A model generated the notes under the pieces. It had not been told where the DNA came from, ran no database searches, and saw only the letters and a list, made by a program, of their open reading frames with translations. This document shows positions 6,133 to 11,003 of a stretch of 11,003 nt of DNA, one piece after another. Origin of the DNA: Actinobacteria bacterium 13_1_20CM_4_69_9 (lineage in GTDB: Bacteria; Actinomycetota; Thermoleophilia; Gaiellales; Gaiellaceae); assembly GCA_001920085.1 (NCBI GenBank), contig MNJC01000125.1:1-11003 (forward strand). The letters are read 5' to 3'. Each line of letters starts with the position of its first letter. Position 1 is the stretch's first letter. Made by a program: the position numbers and the translations under genes.

Positions 6133-6321
6133 TCAGATGCTCTGAGGCTCCGGCGTTCCGCCCGGCTGCTCGCCGGCGCGGAGCCGTGTGATCAGGTCGG
6201 AGACGTCCGCGAGCTCCTGCTCGAGGTCACGCTGATAGCTCTCCAGCCGCTCGAGGACGTTCTCCCGGTCGTACCACCGGCGGCCGAGGCCGCGATGGAA
6301 TCGTCTGCGTCCGTGGTGCAT
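6133..6321 (-). CDS. 62-aa coiled-coil small protein, PadR partner
   Basis: ATG start, MHHGRRRFHRGLGRRWYD, then a charged heptad-like helix (ENVLERLESYQRDLEQELAD and VSDLITRLRAGE) and a Gly/Pro tail. The His/Arg-rich head and coiled-coil helix resemble the small proteins often encoded next to PadR genes. The start is 2 nt after the PadR stop, and its Shine-Dalgarno GGGAGGTGA overlaps the PadR stop codon, so the two are co-transcribed and very likely translationally coupled. It may modulate or oligomerise with the regulator (inference). The longer frame that runs on upstream is only the shadow of PadR and is not used. Confidence 0.75.
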   Translation of the reverse strand: MHHGRRRFHRGLGRRWYDRENVLERLESYQRDLEQELADVSDLITRLRAGEQPGGTPEPQSI

Positions 6322-6323
6322 GG

Positions 6324-6332
6324 TCACCTCCC
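6324..6332 (-). promoter_or_regulatory. Shine-Dalgarno GGGAGGTGA of the 62-aa gene
   Basis: On the minus strand GGGAGGTGA stands 2 nt before the ATG at 6321 and contains the TGA stop of PadR. It decides the start of the small gene. Confidence 0.75.
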
Positions 6333-6674
6333 TTCGAAGCGATCGAGAAACGTGTCGATGTGGTCGCGCGACCGTCGGAGCGCGGCCGCCCACTCGTCGA
6401 GCAGCCGCCGGCCGGCGGTCGTCAGCTCGTAGGTGCGCTTCGCGGGCCCCGGCTCGCCGGCCTCCCAGCGGGACGTGACGAGACCGTCCTCCTCGAGTGC
6501 GCGCAGGACGCGGTAGAGGTTGCCCATGTCGACGCGGGCCTCTCCAGTCAGCGGAGGCAGCGCCTCGAGGAGCTCGTAGCCGTGCGCCGGCCGCTCGCGG
6601 AGGAGCAGCAGAAGGGCCGGCTCGCTGAAGCGCTCGACACGCGCGCGGACGCCCCAGTGGCCGGGCCGCACCAT
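6324..6674 (-). CDS. PadR-family transcriptional regulator
   Basis: 116 aa from ATG 6674. The winged-helix signature of PadR is clear: ALLLLLRERPAHGYELLEAL (about 20-39), then MGNLYRVLRALEEDGLVTSRW (50-70), the wing GPAKRTYELTTAGRRLL, and a C-terminal dimerisation helix (WAAALRRSRDHIDTFL). The length suits the short PadR subfamily. PadR proteins are dimeric repressors, usually of their own operon and a neighbouring transporter, enzyme or small protein gene, released by small ligands. The frame is open up to a GTG at 6737, but that extension is low-complexity Arg/Gly and crosses the likely promoter and operator, so I prefer 6674. No Shine-Dalgarno is visible before it. No transporter is next to it; the divergent neighbour is a zinc-binding-type protein of unknown role. 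Confidence 0.9.
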   Translation of the reverse strand: MVRPGHWGVRARVERFSEPALLLLLRERPAHGYELLEALPPLTGEARVDMGNLYRVLRALEEDGLVTSRWEAGEPGPAKRTYELTTAGRRLLDEWAAALRRSRDHIDTFLDRFEGR

Positions 6675-6720
6675 GCGGCGGCAGCGCGCACCGCGGCCGC
6701 CGCGCGGCCTCACGCTGCAC

Positions 6721-6740
6721 CTATATGTAAAACACACATG
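6721..6740. promoter_or_regulatory. Candidate PadR operator and minus-strand promoter
   Basis: An AT-rich patch in otherwise GC-rich DNA contains ATGT (6725-6728), 7 nt, and ACAT (6736-6739), close to the ATGT/ACAT dyads bound by PadR proteins, which usually have about 8 nt between the half-sites. On the minus strand a TATAGG -10-like hexamer overlaps the left half, so a bound repressor would block transcription of padR. The site sits between divergent genes. Confidence 0.45.
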
Positions 6741-6778
6741 AGATTGACCCTAGCAACTGCAGAGCGCGCCACGTGGGC

Positions 6779-6784
6779 TAGGGT
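6779..6784 (+). promoter_or_regulatory. -10 box TAGGGT of the 205-aa gene
   Basis: TAGGGT ends 7 nt before the ATG at 6792 and no Shine-Dalgarno intervenes, indicating a leaderless mRNA. The TTGACC at 6744-6749 is 29 nt upstream and does not fit as its -35. Confidence 0.6.
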
Positions 6785-6791
6785 CCGCGTT

Positions 6792-7409
6792 ATGCCACGA
6801 CAGCTGGCGCGTCAGCCCGTCAAGCATGTTTGCGCCGTGTGCGAGCGCACGCTCCTCACCGGGGAGCGCGCGGTCCGCTTCGCGCCGAACAGCGACGACT
6901 TCGTCGACGTCTGTCCGCTCTGCGCGGAGATCGCGCTCGAGCACGGCTGGGTCAAGGAAGGCAGCCCGACGACGCCCACTGTCCCCAACCAGCGCCGGCG
7001 CAGACGGCGTGGGTTCGCGTCGCTGTTCGATACGCGCCGCCAGCCGCCCGACGAGCCGGTCGTAGCCGAGCCGATTCTCCGGCGCCTTTCGGTCCGCGAG
7101 CAGCAGTTGGTCGAGGCCGCCGACATCTTCAACGCGAGCGACTACCGCCGAACCGTCGGCGGTATCGCAAAGAGCCTCGGCCAGCCCCGCGCGAGCATCA
7201 TGCCGCTCTCGGGCGTCAGCGGCGAGCTGATCGTCACGGTTGCGTGGGACATCTCCTGGTACCAGTACCGCGTCACGCCTGACGCTGCGCAGCCGGTCCG
7301 CCTGGCCGAGCGCGGCCACGAGCTCACCGAGCTCGACGCGACGTACAAGCGCTGGAACGCGAAGATCGAGGGCGATGGGCGGCTCGTCCCGGACATCGAG
7401 CGTCTCTAG
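6792..7409 (+). CDS. 205-aa protein with N-terminal two-CxxC putative zinc site, function unknown
   Basis: ATG 6792 is chosen because a TAGGGT -10 box lies 7 nt upstream (leaderless); the same frame stays open far upstream through antisense PadR sequence and should not be used. The N-terminus has two CxxC knuckles about 28 residues apart, VCAVCERTLLTGE and VCPLCAEIALEHGW, a probable structural zinc site. A basic Arg-rich linker follows (QRRRRRRGFASLF). The C-terminal half begins LSVREQQLVEAADIFNASDY and contains VGGIAKSLGQPRASI, which could be read as a helix-turn-helix. It goes on to a beta-rich ELIVTVAWDISWYQYRV segment and ends VPDIERL. There is no signal peptide or transmembrane helix. 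The basic linker and zinc site hint at nucleic-acid binding, but I do not recognise the family. It may be controlled by PadR, since the candidate operator lies between them. Confidence 0.7.
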   Translation: MPRQLARQPVKHVCAVCERTLLTGERAVRFAPNSDDFVDVCPLCAEIALEHGWVKEGSPTTPTVPNQRRRRRRGFASLFDTRRQPPDEPVVAEPILRRLSVREQQLVEAADIFNASDYRRTVGGIAKSLGQPRASIMPLSGVSGELIVTVAWDISWYQYRVTPDAAQPVRLAERGHELTELDATYKRWNAKIEGDGRLVPDIERL

Positions 7410-7435
7410 CGGCTGGCGCACGCGGCGCGCCCTCT

Positions 7436-7441
7436 TACAAT
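7436..7441 (+). promoter_or_regulatory. -10 box TACAAT of the 77-aa gene
   Basis: TACAAT ends 6 nt before the GTG at 7448, with no Shine-Dalgarno in between: a leaderless promoter in the 38-nt gap after the 205-aa gene. Confidence 0.65.
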
Positions 7442-7447
7442 CAGACC

Positions 7448-7681
7448 GTGATCTATTGCGTGATCCCGCCGGAGCTCGCCGACGAGCTGTTCGACAAGAT
7501 GGTCGACTACTACAAGGACAACCTGAACGTGACGGTGATCATCGACCGGCGCGAGGGCCCTGACCGCCGAAATCGCAAGGGCGCCGGGGGAGACGGAGCC
7601 CGCGAGCAGCGCACGATCCGCGACCGGCGGCGCCCGCGAGTGCCCGGCACCTTCCCCGAGACCGACGCCCCAGCGGACTAA
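7448..7681 (+). CDS. Conserved 77-aa actinobacterial-type small protein
   Basis: GTG start placed by the leaderless -10 box. The ordered N-terminal half, MIYCVIPPELADELFDKMVD then YYKDNLNVTVIIDRRE, is a compact alpha/beta unit. The C-terminal half is a basic, probably disordered tail (DRRNRKG, RTIRDRRRPRVPGTFPETD). I believe related short proteins with the 'IYCVxPxEL...VTVIxDRR' opening occur widely in Actinomycetota, but from memory only and without a known function. The many Arg residues suggest binding to RNA, DNA or acidic surfaces (inference). The TAA stop is immediately followed by copy 2 of the 65-bp double-hairpin repeat. Confidence 0.75.
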   Translation: MIYCVIPPELADELFDKMVDYYKDNLNVTVIIDRREGPDRRNRKGAGGDGAREQRTIRDRRRPRVPGTFPETDAPAD

Positions 7682-7746
7682 GGCGCCGACTCGGCGGCGC
7701 CGCAGAGAGGCCGTGCGGGCTTTGCCCGCGCGGCCGTCTGACGCAC
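7682..7746. repeat. 65-bp double-hairpin dispersed repeat, copy 2
   Basis: It matches 2086-2150 at 61 of 65 positions and starts on the base after the TAA stop of the 77-aa gene. Three of the four differences fall in hairpin B. In its stem one change turns a C-G into a U-G pair, another turns the G-G mismatch into G-C, and a third is in the loop. Pairing is thus kept or improved, which suggests selection on structure. Confidence 0.8.
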
Positions 7747-7793
7747 GACGTAGGTAGCGCGCGCTCCGAAGTGCTGCTTCGATATGGCTCAAC

Positions 7794-7799
7794 TAGACT
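7794..7799 (+). promoter_or_regulatory. -10 box TAGACT of the aldehyde dehydrogenase gene
   Basis: TAGACT ends 8 nt before the GTG at 7808. It lies downstream of the alternative in-frame ATG at 7784, so if it is the promoter the longer form is not made. Confidence 0.5.
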
Positions 7800-7807
7800 C
7801 GTCCTCC

Positions 7808-9307
7808 GTGGCACTGACGGGGACGAAGACTTTCCAGAACTACATCGGGGGCGAGTGGGTCGACTCGGCGTCCGGCGAGACGTTCGAGAGCACGAGCCCT
7901 GCGACCGGCGAGTCGATCGGCATCTTCCCGAAGTCGACTGCCGAGGACGTCGACCGCGCGGTCGCGGCCGCGAAGGCGGCGGTCGAGGAGTGGCGCCTCG
8001 TCCCGGCGCCGCAGCGCGGGGAGATCCTCTACCGGTTCGCGAACCTCCTGACCGAGGAGAAGGACGACCTCACCGACCTCATGTCGCATGAGATGGGGAA
8101 GGTGAAGGCCGAGGCCGGCGGCGACGTGCAGGAGGCGATCGACATGAGCCTCTACATGGCCGGCGAGGGACGGCGCATGTTCGGGCAGACGACGCCGTCG
8201 GAGCTGCGCGACAAGTTCAACATGAGCGTGCGCCAGCCGATCGGCGTGGTCGGCGCGATCACGCCGTGGAACTTCCCGATCGCAATCCCGTCGTGGAAGA
8301 TCGCGCCGGCGCTCGTGTGCGGGAACACCGTCGTGTTCAAGCCGGCAACGGACACGCCCGCGCTGGGCGAGCGCTTCGTCGAGTTGTTCGCGGACGCCGG
8401 GCTGCCCGCGGGCGTTCTCAACATCGTGCACGGCGGGGGCGGTGCAGTCGGCGACCGCCTCGTCAAGCATCCCGACGTGCGCGTGATCACGCTGACGGGC
8501 TCGCGCGAGACGGGCGTCGAAGTGATGCGCAACGCTGCGGACGGGCTCAAGCACGTGCACCTCGAGCTCGGCGGGAAGAACGCGATCATCGTCCTCGACG
8601 ACGCGGATCTCGAGCTCGCCGTCGAGGGGATCGTCTGGTCGGCGTTCGGAACGTCGGGCCAGCGCTGCACGGCGGCGTCGCGCGTGATCGTGCAGGACGG
8701 CGTGTACGAGCAATTGCAGTCGAAGCTCGTCGCGGTTGCGGAGAAGATGCGGCTGGGCCCAGGGTGGGAGGACGACACGGACGTCGGGCCGGTGATCAAC
8801 AAGCGCGCGCTCGAGAAGATCCACTCCTACACGGAGATCGGCAAGGGCGAGGGCGCGAAGCTGCTGACGGGCGGCGAAGTGGCGACCGACGACGGCCTCG
8901 ACAAGGGCTTCTTCTACCGGCCGACGATCTTCGGCGACGTCGATCCGCAGATGCGCGTCGCGCAGGAGGAGATCTTCGGGCCGACGACGGCGCTGATCCG
9001 CGTGAAGGACGTCGACGAAGCGATCCGCGTCTCCAACGGGATCAATTACGGCCTGTCGTCATCGATCTTCACGCGCGACGTCAACAAGGCGTTCCGCGCG
9101 ATGCGAGACCTCGAGGCGGGGATCACCTACATCAACGCCGGCACGATCGGCGCCGAAGTGCATTTGCCGTTCGGCGGTACGAAGGACACCGGCAACGGCC
9201 ACCGTGAAGCCGGCCAGGCTGCTCTCGACGTCTTCACCGAGTGGAAGTCCATCTACGTCGACTACAGCGGCAAGCTGCAGAAGGCGCAGATCGACACCGC
9301 CAGCTGA
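7808..9307 (+). CDS. NAD(P)-dependent aldehyde dehydrogenase family protein
   Basis: 499 aa from GTG 7808 (MALTGTKTFQNYIGGEWVDS). An ATG at 7784 would add eight residues, but a TAGACT -10 box between the two favours 7808 and a leaderless message. The full ALDH fold is present: PWNFP with Asn155, cofactor-binding FKPATDTP, ITLTGSRETG, general base Glu253 in LELGGKN, nucleophile Cys287 in GTSGQRCTAASR, and EEIFGPTTAL with LPFGGTKDTGNGHREAG near the C-terminus. All catalytic residues are intact, so it should oxidise an aldehyde to its carboxylate with NAD(P)+. The substrate cannot be read from the sequence: the C-terminus somewhat resembles semialdehyde and P5C/ALDH7-like branches. It is the first gene of an operon with a FlaR-like kinase and RNase HI, whose starts overlap the preceding stops. 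Confidence 0.95.
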   Translation: MALTGTKTFQNYIGGEWVDSASGETFESTSPATGESIGIFPKSTAEDVDRAVAAAKAAVEEWRLVPAPQRGEILYRFANLLTEEKDDLTDLMSHEMGKVKAEAGGDVQEAIDMSLYMAGEGRRMFGQTTPSELRDKFNMSVRQPIGVVGAITPWNFPIAIPSWKIAPALVCGNTVVFKPATDTPALGERFVELFADAGLPAGVLNIVHGGGGAVGDRLVKHPDVRVITLTGSRETGVEVMRNAADGLKHVHLELGGKNAIIVLDDADLELAVEGIVWSAFGTSGQRCTAASRVIVQDGVYEQLQSKLVAVAEKMRLGPGWEDDTDVGPVINKRALEKIHSYTEIGKGEGAKLLTGGEVATDDGLDKGFFYRPTIFGDVDPQMRVAQEEIFGPTTALIRVKDVDEAIRVSNGINYGLSSSIFTRDVNKAFRAMRDLEAGITYINAGTIGAEVHLPFGGTKDTGNGHREAGQAALDVFTEWKSIYVDYSGKLQKAQIDTAS

Positions 9308-9804
9308 AGGTCGCGGTGATCGGGACGACGGGGTCGGGCAAGACCACGTTCGCCCGCTCGCTCGCACAAAAGCTCGGGGTGCGACACATCGAGCTCGACG
9401 CGCTCTTCTGGCAGCCAGCCTGGGTCATGTCATCGCCCGAGGAGCTGCGTCCGAAAGTCGAGGCCGCGCTCGGTGACGAGGGTTGGGTCGTCGACGGGAA
9501 CTACTCGACGCGGCTGGGGTCGCTCGTGCTCGGTCAGGCCGATCAGGTCGTGTGGCTCGACTTGCCGTTGTGGACGACGTTCCCGCGCGTCTTGCGGCGC
9601 ACGCTGCGCCGCGTGCGCACCCGGGAGGTCATCTGGGGAACGAACCGCGAGAGCTTCCGCAGCGCGTTCCTCAGCCGCGATTCGATCTTGCTGTACTCGT
9701 TGCGAGCTCACCGACGCTTCCGCCGCTCGCGCGAGCAGCTGCTTGCGGGCTATCCGCACGTGAGGCTTCGTTCCACGCGCGAAGTGGAGCGGTACCTCGC
9801 GTGA
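9304..9804 (+). CDS. P-loop kinase, adenylate-kinase/FlaR-like
   Basis: 166 aa if CTG 9304 is the start, which overlaps the aldehyde dehydrogenase stop as CTGA. This keeps the first beta strand and P-loop LKVAVIGTTGSGKTT (Walker A GTTGSGKT at 7-14). GTG 9316 would cut into that strand, and GTG 9241 would add 21 residues that are an out-of-frame reading of the dehydrogenase end. After the P-loop come HIELDALFWQPAW, GWVVDGNYS and the Walker-B-like QVVWLDLP, then a basic RRTLRRVRTREV lid-like segment. This order is typical of the FlaR / 'DNA topology modulation' group of adenylate-kinase-like NTPases, whose true substrate is unknown. It is soluble and co-transcribed with the genes on both sides. 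Confidence 0.85.
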   Translation: MKVAVIGTTGSGKTTFARSLAQKLGVRHIELDALFWQPAWVMSSPEELRPKVEAALGDEGWVVDGNYSTRLGSLVLGQADQVVWLDLPLWTTFPRVLRRTLRRVRTREVIWGTNRESFRSAFLSRDSILLYSLRAHRRFRRSREQLLAGYPHVRLRSTREVERYLA

Positions 9805-10202
9805 AGGCGCGACTGTCGACGGACGGCGGCGCGCGTGGCAATCCCGGGCCTGCGGCGTACGGCTACGTGCTGGAGGCCGAGGACGGTCATGTGCTCGCCG
9901 CGCACGGCGAGGCGATCGGGCACGCGACGAACAACGTTGCGGAGTACAGCGGCCTCGTTGCCGGCATGGCGAAAGCCGCGGAGCTCGGAGTGCGCGAGCT
10001 CGAGGTCGTCTCCGATTCCGAGCTGCTCGTGAAGCAGATGCGCGGCGAGTACAAGGTCAAGAACGACGCCCTGCGCCTGCTGTGGGAGGAGGCGAACGAT
10101 CTCGAGCGGCGCTTCGCGAGGGTGCGCTACACGGCCGTCCGCCGGGCCCACAACGAGCTGGCCGATCGGCTCGTCAACGAGGCTCTGGACGCTCAGGCCT
10201 GA
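9801..10202 (+). CDS. Ribonuclease HI family protein
   Basis: 133 aa from GTG 9801, which overlaps the kinase stop as GTGA. The RNase H fold is complete: STDGGARGNPGPAAYG with Asp8, NNVAEYSGL with Glu48, VSDSELLVKQM with Asp72 and NELADRLVNEA with Asp122, the DEDD metal-binding set. It should cut the RNA strand of RNA-DNA hybrids (R-loops, Okazaki primers) in the cytosol. The short form with 'TNNVAEYSGL' and without the basic handle region of E. coli RnhA resembles the archaeal/actinobacterial-type RNase HI, which in some Actinomycetota is fused to a phosphatase domain; here it stands alone. It ends 2 nt before the -10 box of tRNA-Gly. Confidence 0.93.
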   Translation: MKARLSTDGGARGNPGPAAYGYVLEAEDGHVLAAHGEAIGHATNNVAEYSGLVAGMAKAAELGVRELEVVSDSELLVKQMRGEYKVKNDALRLLWEEANDLERRFARVRYTAVRRAHNELADRLVNEALDAQA

Positions 10203-10204
10203 GG

Positions 10205-10210
10205 TACACT
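10205..10210 (+). promoter_or_regulatory. -10 box TACACT of tRNA-Gly
   Basis: TACACT ends 9 nt before the mature tRNA 5' end, giving the tRNA its own promoter; the -35 would fall in the end of the RNase H gene and is not obvious. Confidence 0.5.
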
Positions 10211-10219
10211 GGCGGCCGC

Positions 10220-10293
10220 GCGGATGTAGCTCAGTTGGCTAGAGCGTCTGCTTGCCATGCAGAAGGTCGTGGGTTCGAGTCCCATCATCCGCT
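10220..10293 (+). tRNA. tRNA-Gly (anticodon GCC)
   Basis: Acceptor GCGGATG pairs with CATCCGC, followed by discriminator T73, usual for tRNA-Gly. The D arm is TAGCTCAGTTGGCTAGAGC. The anticodon stem TCTGC/GCAGA encloses the loop TTGCCAT, anticodon GCC. The T arm is GTGGG-TTCGAGT-CCCAT with one weak pair. 74 nt, CCA not encoded. Confidence 0.97.
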
Positions 10294-10300
10294 CCTCACA

Positions 10301-10329
10301 AGCCCGCTGGAAACAGCGGGTTTTTCTTT
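10301..10329 (+). terminator. Intrinsic terminator after tRNA-Gly
   Basis: CCCGCTG (10303-10309), GAAA tetraloop, CAGCGGG (10314-10320), then TTTTTCTTT. It is the only classical Rho-independent terminator with a T-run in the window and lies 9 nt after the tRNA. Confidence 0.95.
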
Positions 10330-10376
10330 GCCATGGCGCTGCGGCGCAGTAACGCTCCGCCCAGCGTGGCAACAGA

Positions 10377-10586
10377 ATGGCAACGCTCGTAAAGGGTCAG
10401 GCTCCCATGGTGCGCCTCTACGCTCTAGTCGAGGCCGGCGACACCGAAGCGATCGACGTCTACCTCTGCGAACAGGACGCGAAACGGGCGCTCGAGGATT
10501 GTCTGCGCGGTGAGCCAGCATGGCAAGGCCTCCTCCATATCGCTGAGATTGAGTTCGAACGCGCCTCGCCGCCCTCGCCGAACTAG
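10377..10586 (+). CDS. Small conserved-type protein of up to 69 aa
   Basis: The start is uncertain. ATG 10377 gives 69 aa; ATG 10407 gives 59 aa (MVRLYALVEAGDTEAIDVYL) and begins exactly at the conserved-looking part, so I consider it more likely. The protein is a beta-hairpin (RLYALVEAGDTEAIDVYLCE), a helix (QDAKRALEDCLRGEP) and a final strand (LLHIAEIEFE). This resembles short actinobacterial hypothetical proteins of the 'ALVExGxxxxVxLxxxDAxRAL...EPxWxxxLxVxxIE' kind, known to me only as hypothetical. It is the first gene after tRNA-Gly and its terminator, and it ends 18 nt before, and in the same frame as, the TIR-domain gene, so the two are probably co-transcribed. Confidence 0.7.
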   Translation: MATLVKGQAPMVRLYALVEAGDTEAIDVYLCEQDAKRALEDCLRGEPAWQGLLHIAEIEFERASPPSPN

Positions 10587-10604
10587 GGCGATCCGGACGA
10601 GGAC

Positions 10605-11003
10605 GTGGCCACCGCCTTCATTAGCTACGCGCACGAGGACCAAGAATTCGTGCTGGCTCTCGCAGATCGTCTAGCAGCCGAGGAGCTGGACGTCGAGTTC
10701 GATCAGATCGCGCTTCGCGTTGGCGATTCGCTTATCGCTCGGCTGGCCGACGTGATCGCTACGGACGACTTCTTGATTGCGGTCGTGTCGCCTGACTCGG
10801 TGGAGTCGGATTGGTGTCGAAAAGAGCTTGCGCTGGCGATGACGCAGGGAATCAAGGAGAGCCGCGTGAAGGTTCTGCCGGTGCGATTTCGCGAGGCGGA
10901 AATGCCGCCGGCGCTCGGGGACACGTTCTTTGCCGACGCTGACAAGTTCGAAATCGAGAGCGTCGGTCATGCACTCGCGGCTGCGATCAAGAGCCACCGA
11001 GCG
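10605..11003 (+). CDS. TIR-domain protein, 3' end outside window
   Basis: GTG start at 10605, (M)ATAFISYAHEDQEFVLALAD and onward, open to the window edge (133 codons). This is a bacterial TIR (TIR_2-like) domain: the AFISYAHED box 1, DxVEFDQIALRVGDSL (a box-2-like loop), LIAVVSPDSVESDWCRKEL with the conserved catalytic Glu74 of TIR NADases, and VKVLPVRFREAEMPPAL. In characterised systems (Thoeris, TIR-SAVED, TIR-APAZ, TIR-STING) such domains cleave NAD+ or make cyclic ADP-ribose signals during anti-phage defence. The partner domain, if any, lies beyond 11003. GC is lower than in the window's other genes (55-57% in two hand-counted 60-nt lines versus 70% in an aldehyde dehydrogenase line), and position directly after a tRNA fits horizontal gain. 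The ribosome binding site is weak (GACGAGG). Confidence 0.88.
   Translation, partial: MATAFISYAHEDQEFVLALADRLAAEELDVEFDQIALRVGDSLIARLADVIATDDFLIAVVSPDSVESDWCRKELALAMTQGIKESRVKVLPVRFREAEMPPALGDTFFADADKFEIESVGHALAAAIKSHRA

Noticed and set aside
6322..6720. N-terminal extension of the 62-aa coiled-coil protein to 195 aa
   Set aside because: It is the padR gene read in another frame; a strong Shine-Dalgarno marks the ATG at 6321.
6744..6749. TTGACC as a -35 box for the 205-aa gene
   Set aside because: 29 nt from the TAGGGT box, far outside the usual 16-18 nt.
6360..6791. Upstream extension of the 205-aa protein to 349 aa
   Set aside because: It would run antisense through padR and its promoter; the -10 box 7 nt before ATG 6792 gives a better start.
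7793..8824. 343-aa minus-strand open frame
   Set aside because: Shadow of the aldehyde dehydrogenase, which has all catalytic motifs on the plus strand.
10082..10513. 143-aa plus-strand frame across tRNA-Gly
   Set aside because: Covers the RNase H gene end, the tRNA and the terminator; not a protein gene.

Overview
The window is high-GC DNA that reads like a member of the Actinomycetota, most likely an uncultured Thermoleophilia-type lineage (Gaiellales or Solirubrobacterales). This is inferred from codon use, from many leaderless genes with a TANNNT -10 box 6-8 nt before the start codon, and from the protein repertoire. No rRNA or other marker here fixes the taxon.

Layout. 1-1033 is the 3' part of a secreted putative-Ig (He_PIG) repeat protein. 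1034-2160 carries three very small genes or candidates: a doubtful minus-strand ORF, a 63-aa protein that seems to start at ATC, and a 58-aa two-helix membrane protein. It also holds a minus-strand tRNA-Trp(CCA) and an unexplained structured stretch (1433-1789). 2226-2923 is a FliA/WhiG-type sigma factor broken by an internal deletion and frameshift. 2967-6080 is a tightly overlapping operon of an EF-G-like GTPase, an ankyrin-repeat protein and a HEAT-like protein, closed by a 31-bp palindrome. 6133-6674 (minus) is a PadR regulator with a coupled 62-aa coiled-coil protein. Reading outward from it are a 205-aa putative zinc-binding protein (6792-7409) and a 77-aa conserved small protein (7448-7681). 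7808-10202 is an operon of aldehyde dehydrogenase, FlaR-like P-loop kinase and RNase HI. tRNA-Gly(GCC) and a textbook terminator follow. After them come a 69-aa small protein and a TIR-domain protein cut by the window end, with visibly lower GC.

The genes do not form one pathway. The points most worth a second look are: the sigma factor that lost regions 2.3-2.4; a 65-bp two-hairpin repeat placed directly against the stop codons of two small genes (2086-2150 and 7682-7746, 61/65 identical); the ATC-start leaderless small gene; and a TIR gene starting a possible island behind tRNA-Gly. Two genes (Ig protein and sigma) show internal deletions and one a non-standard start, so assembly or read error is a serious alternative for those three.
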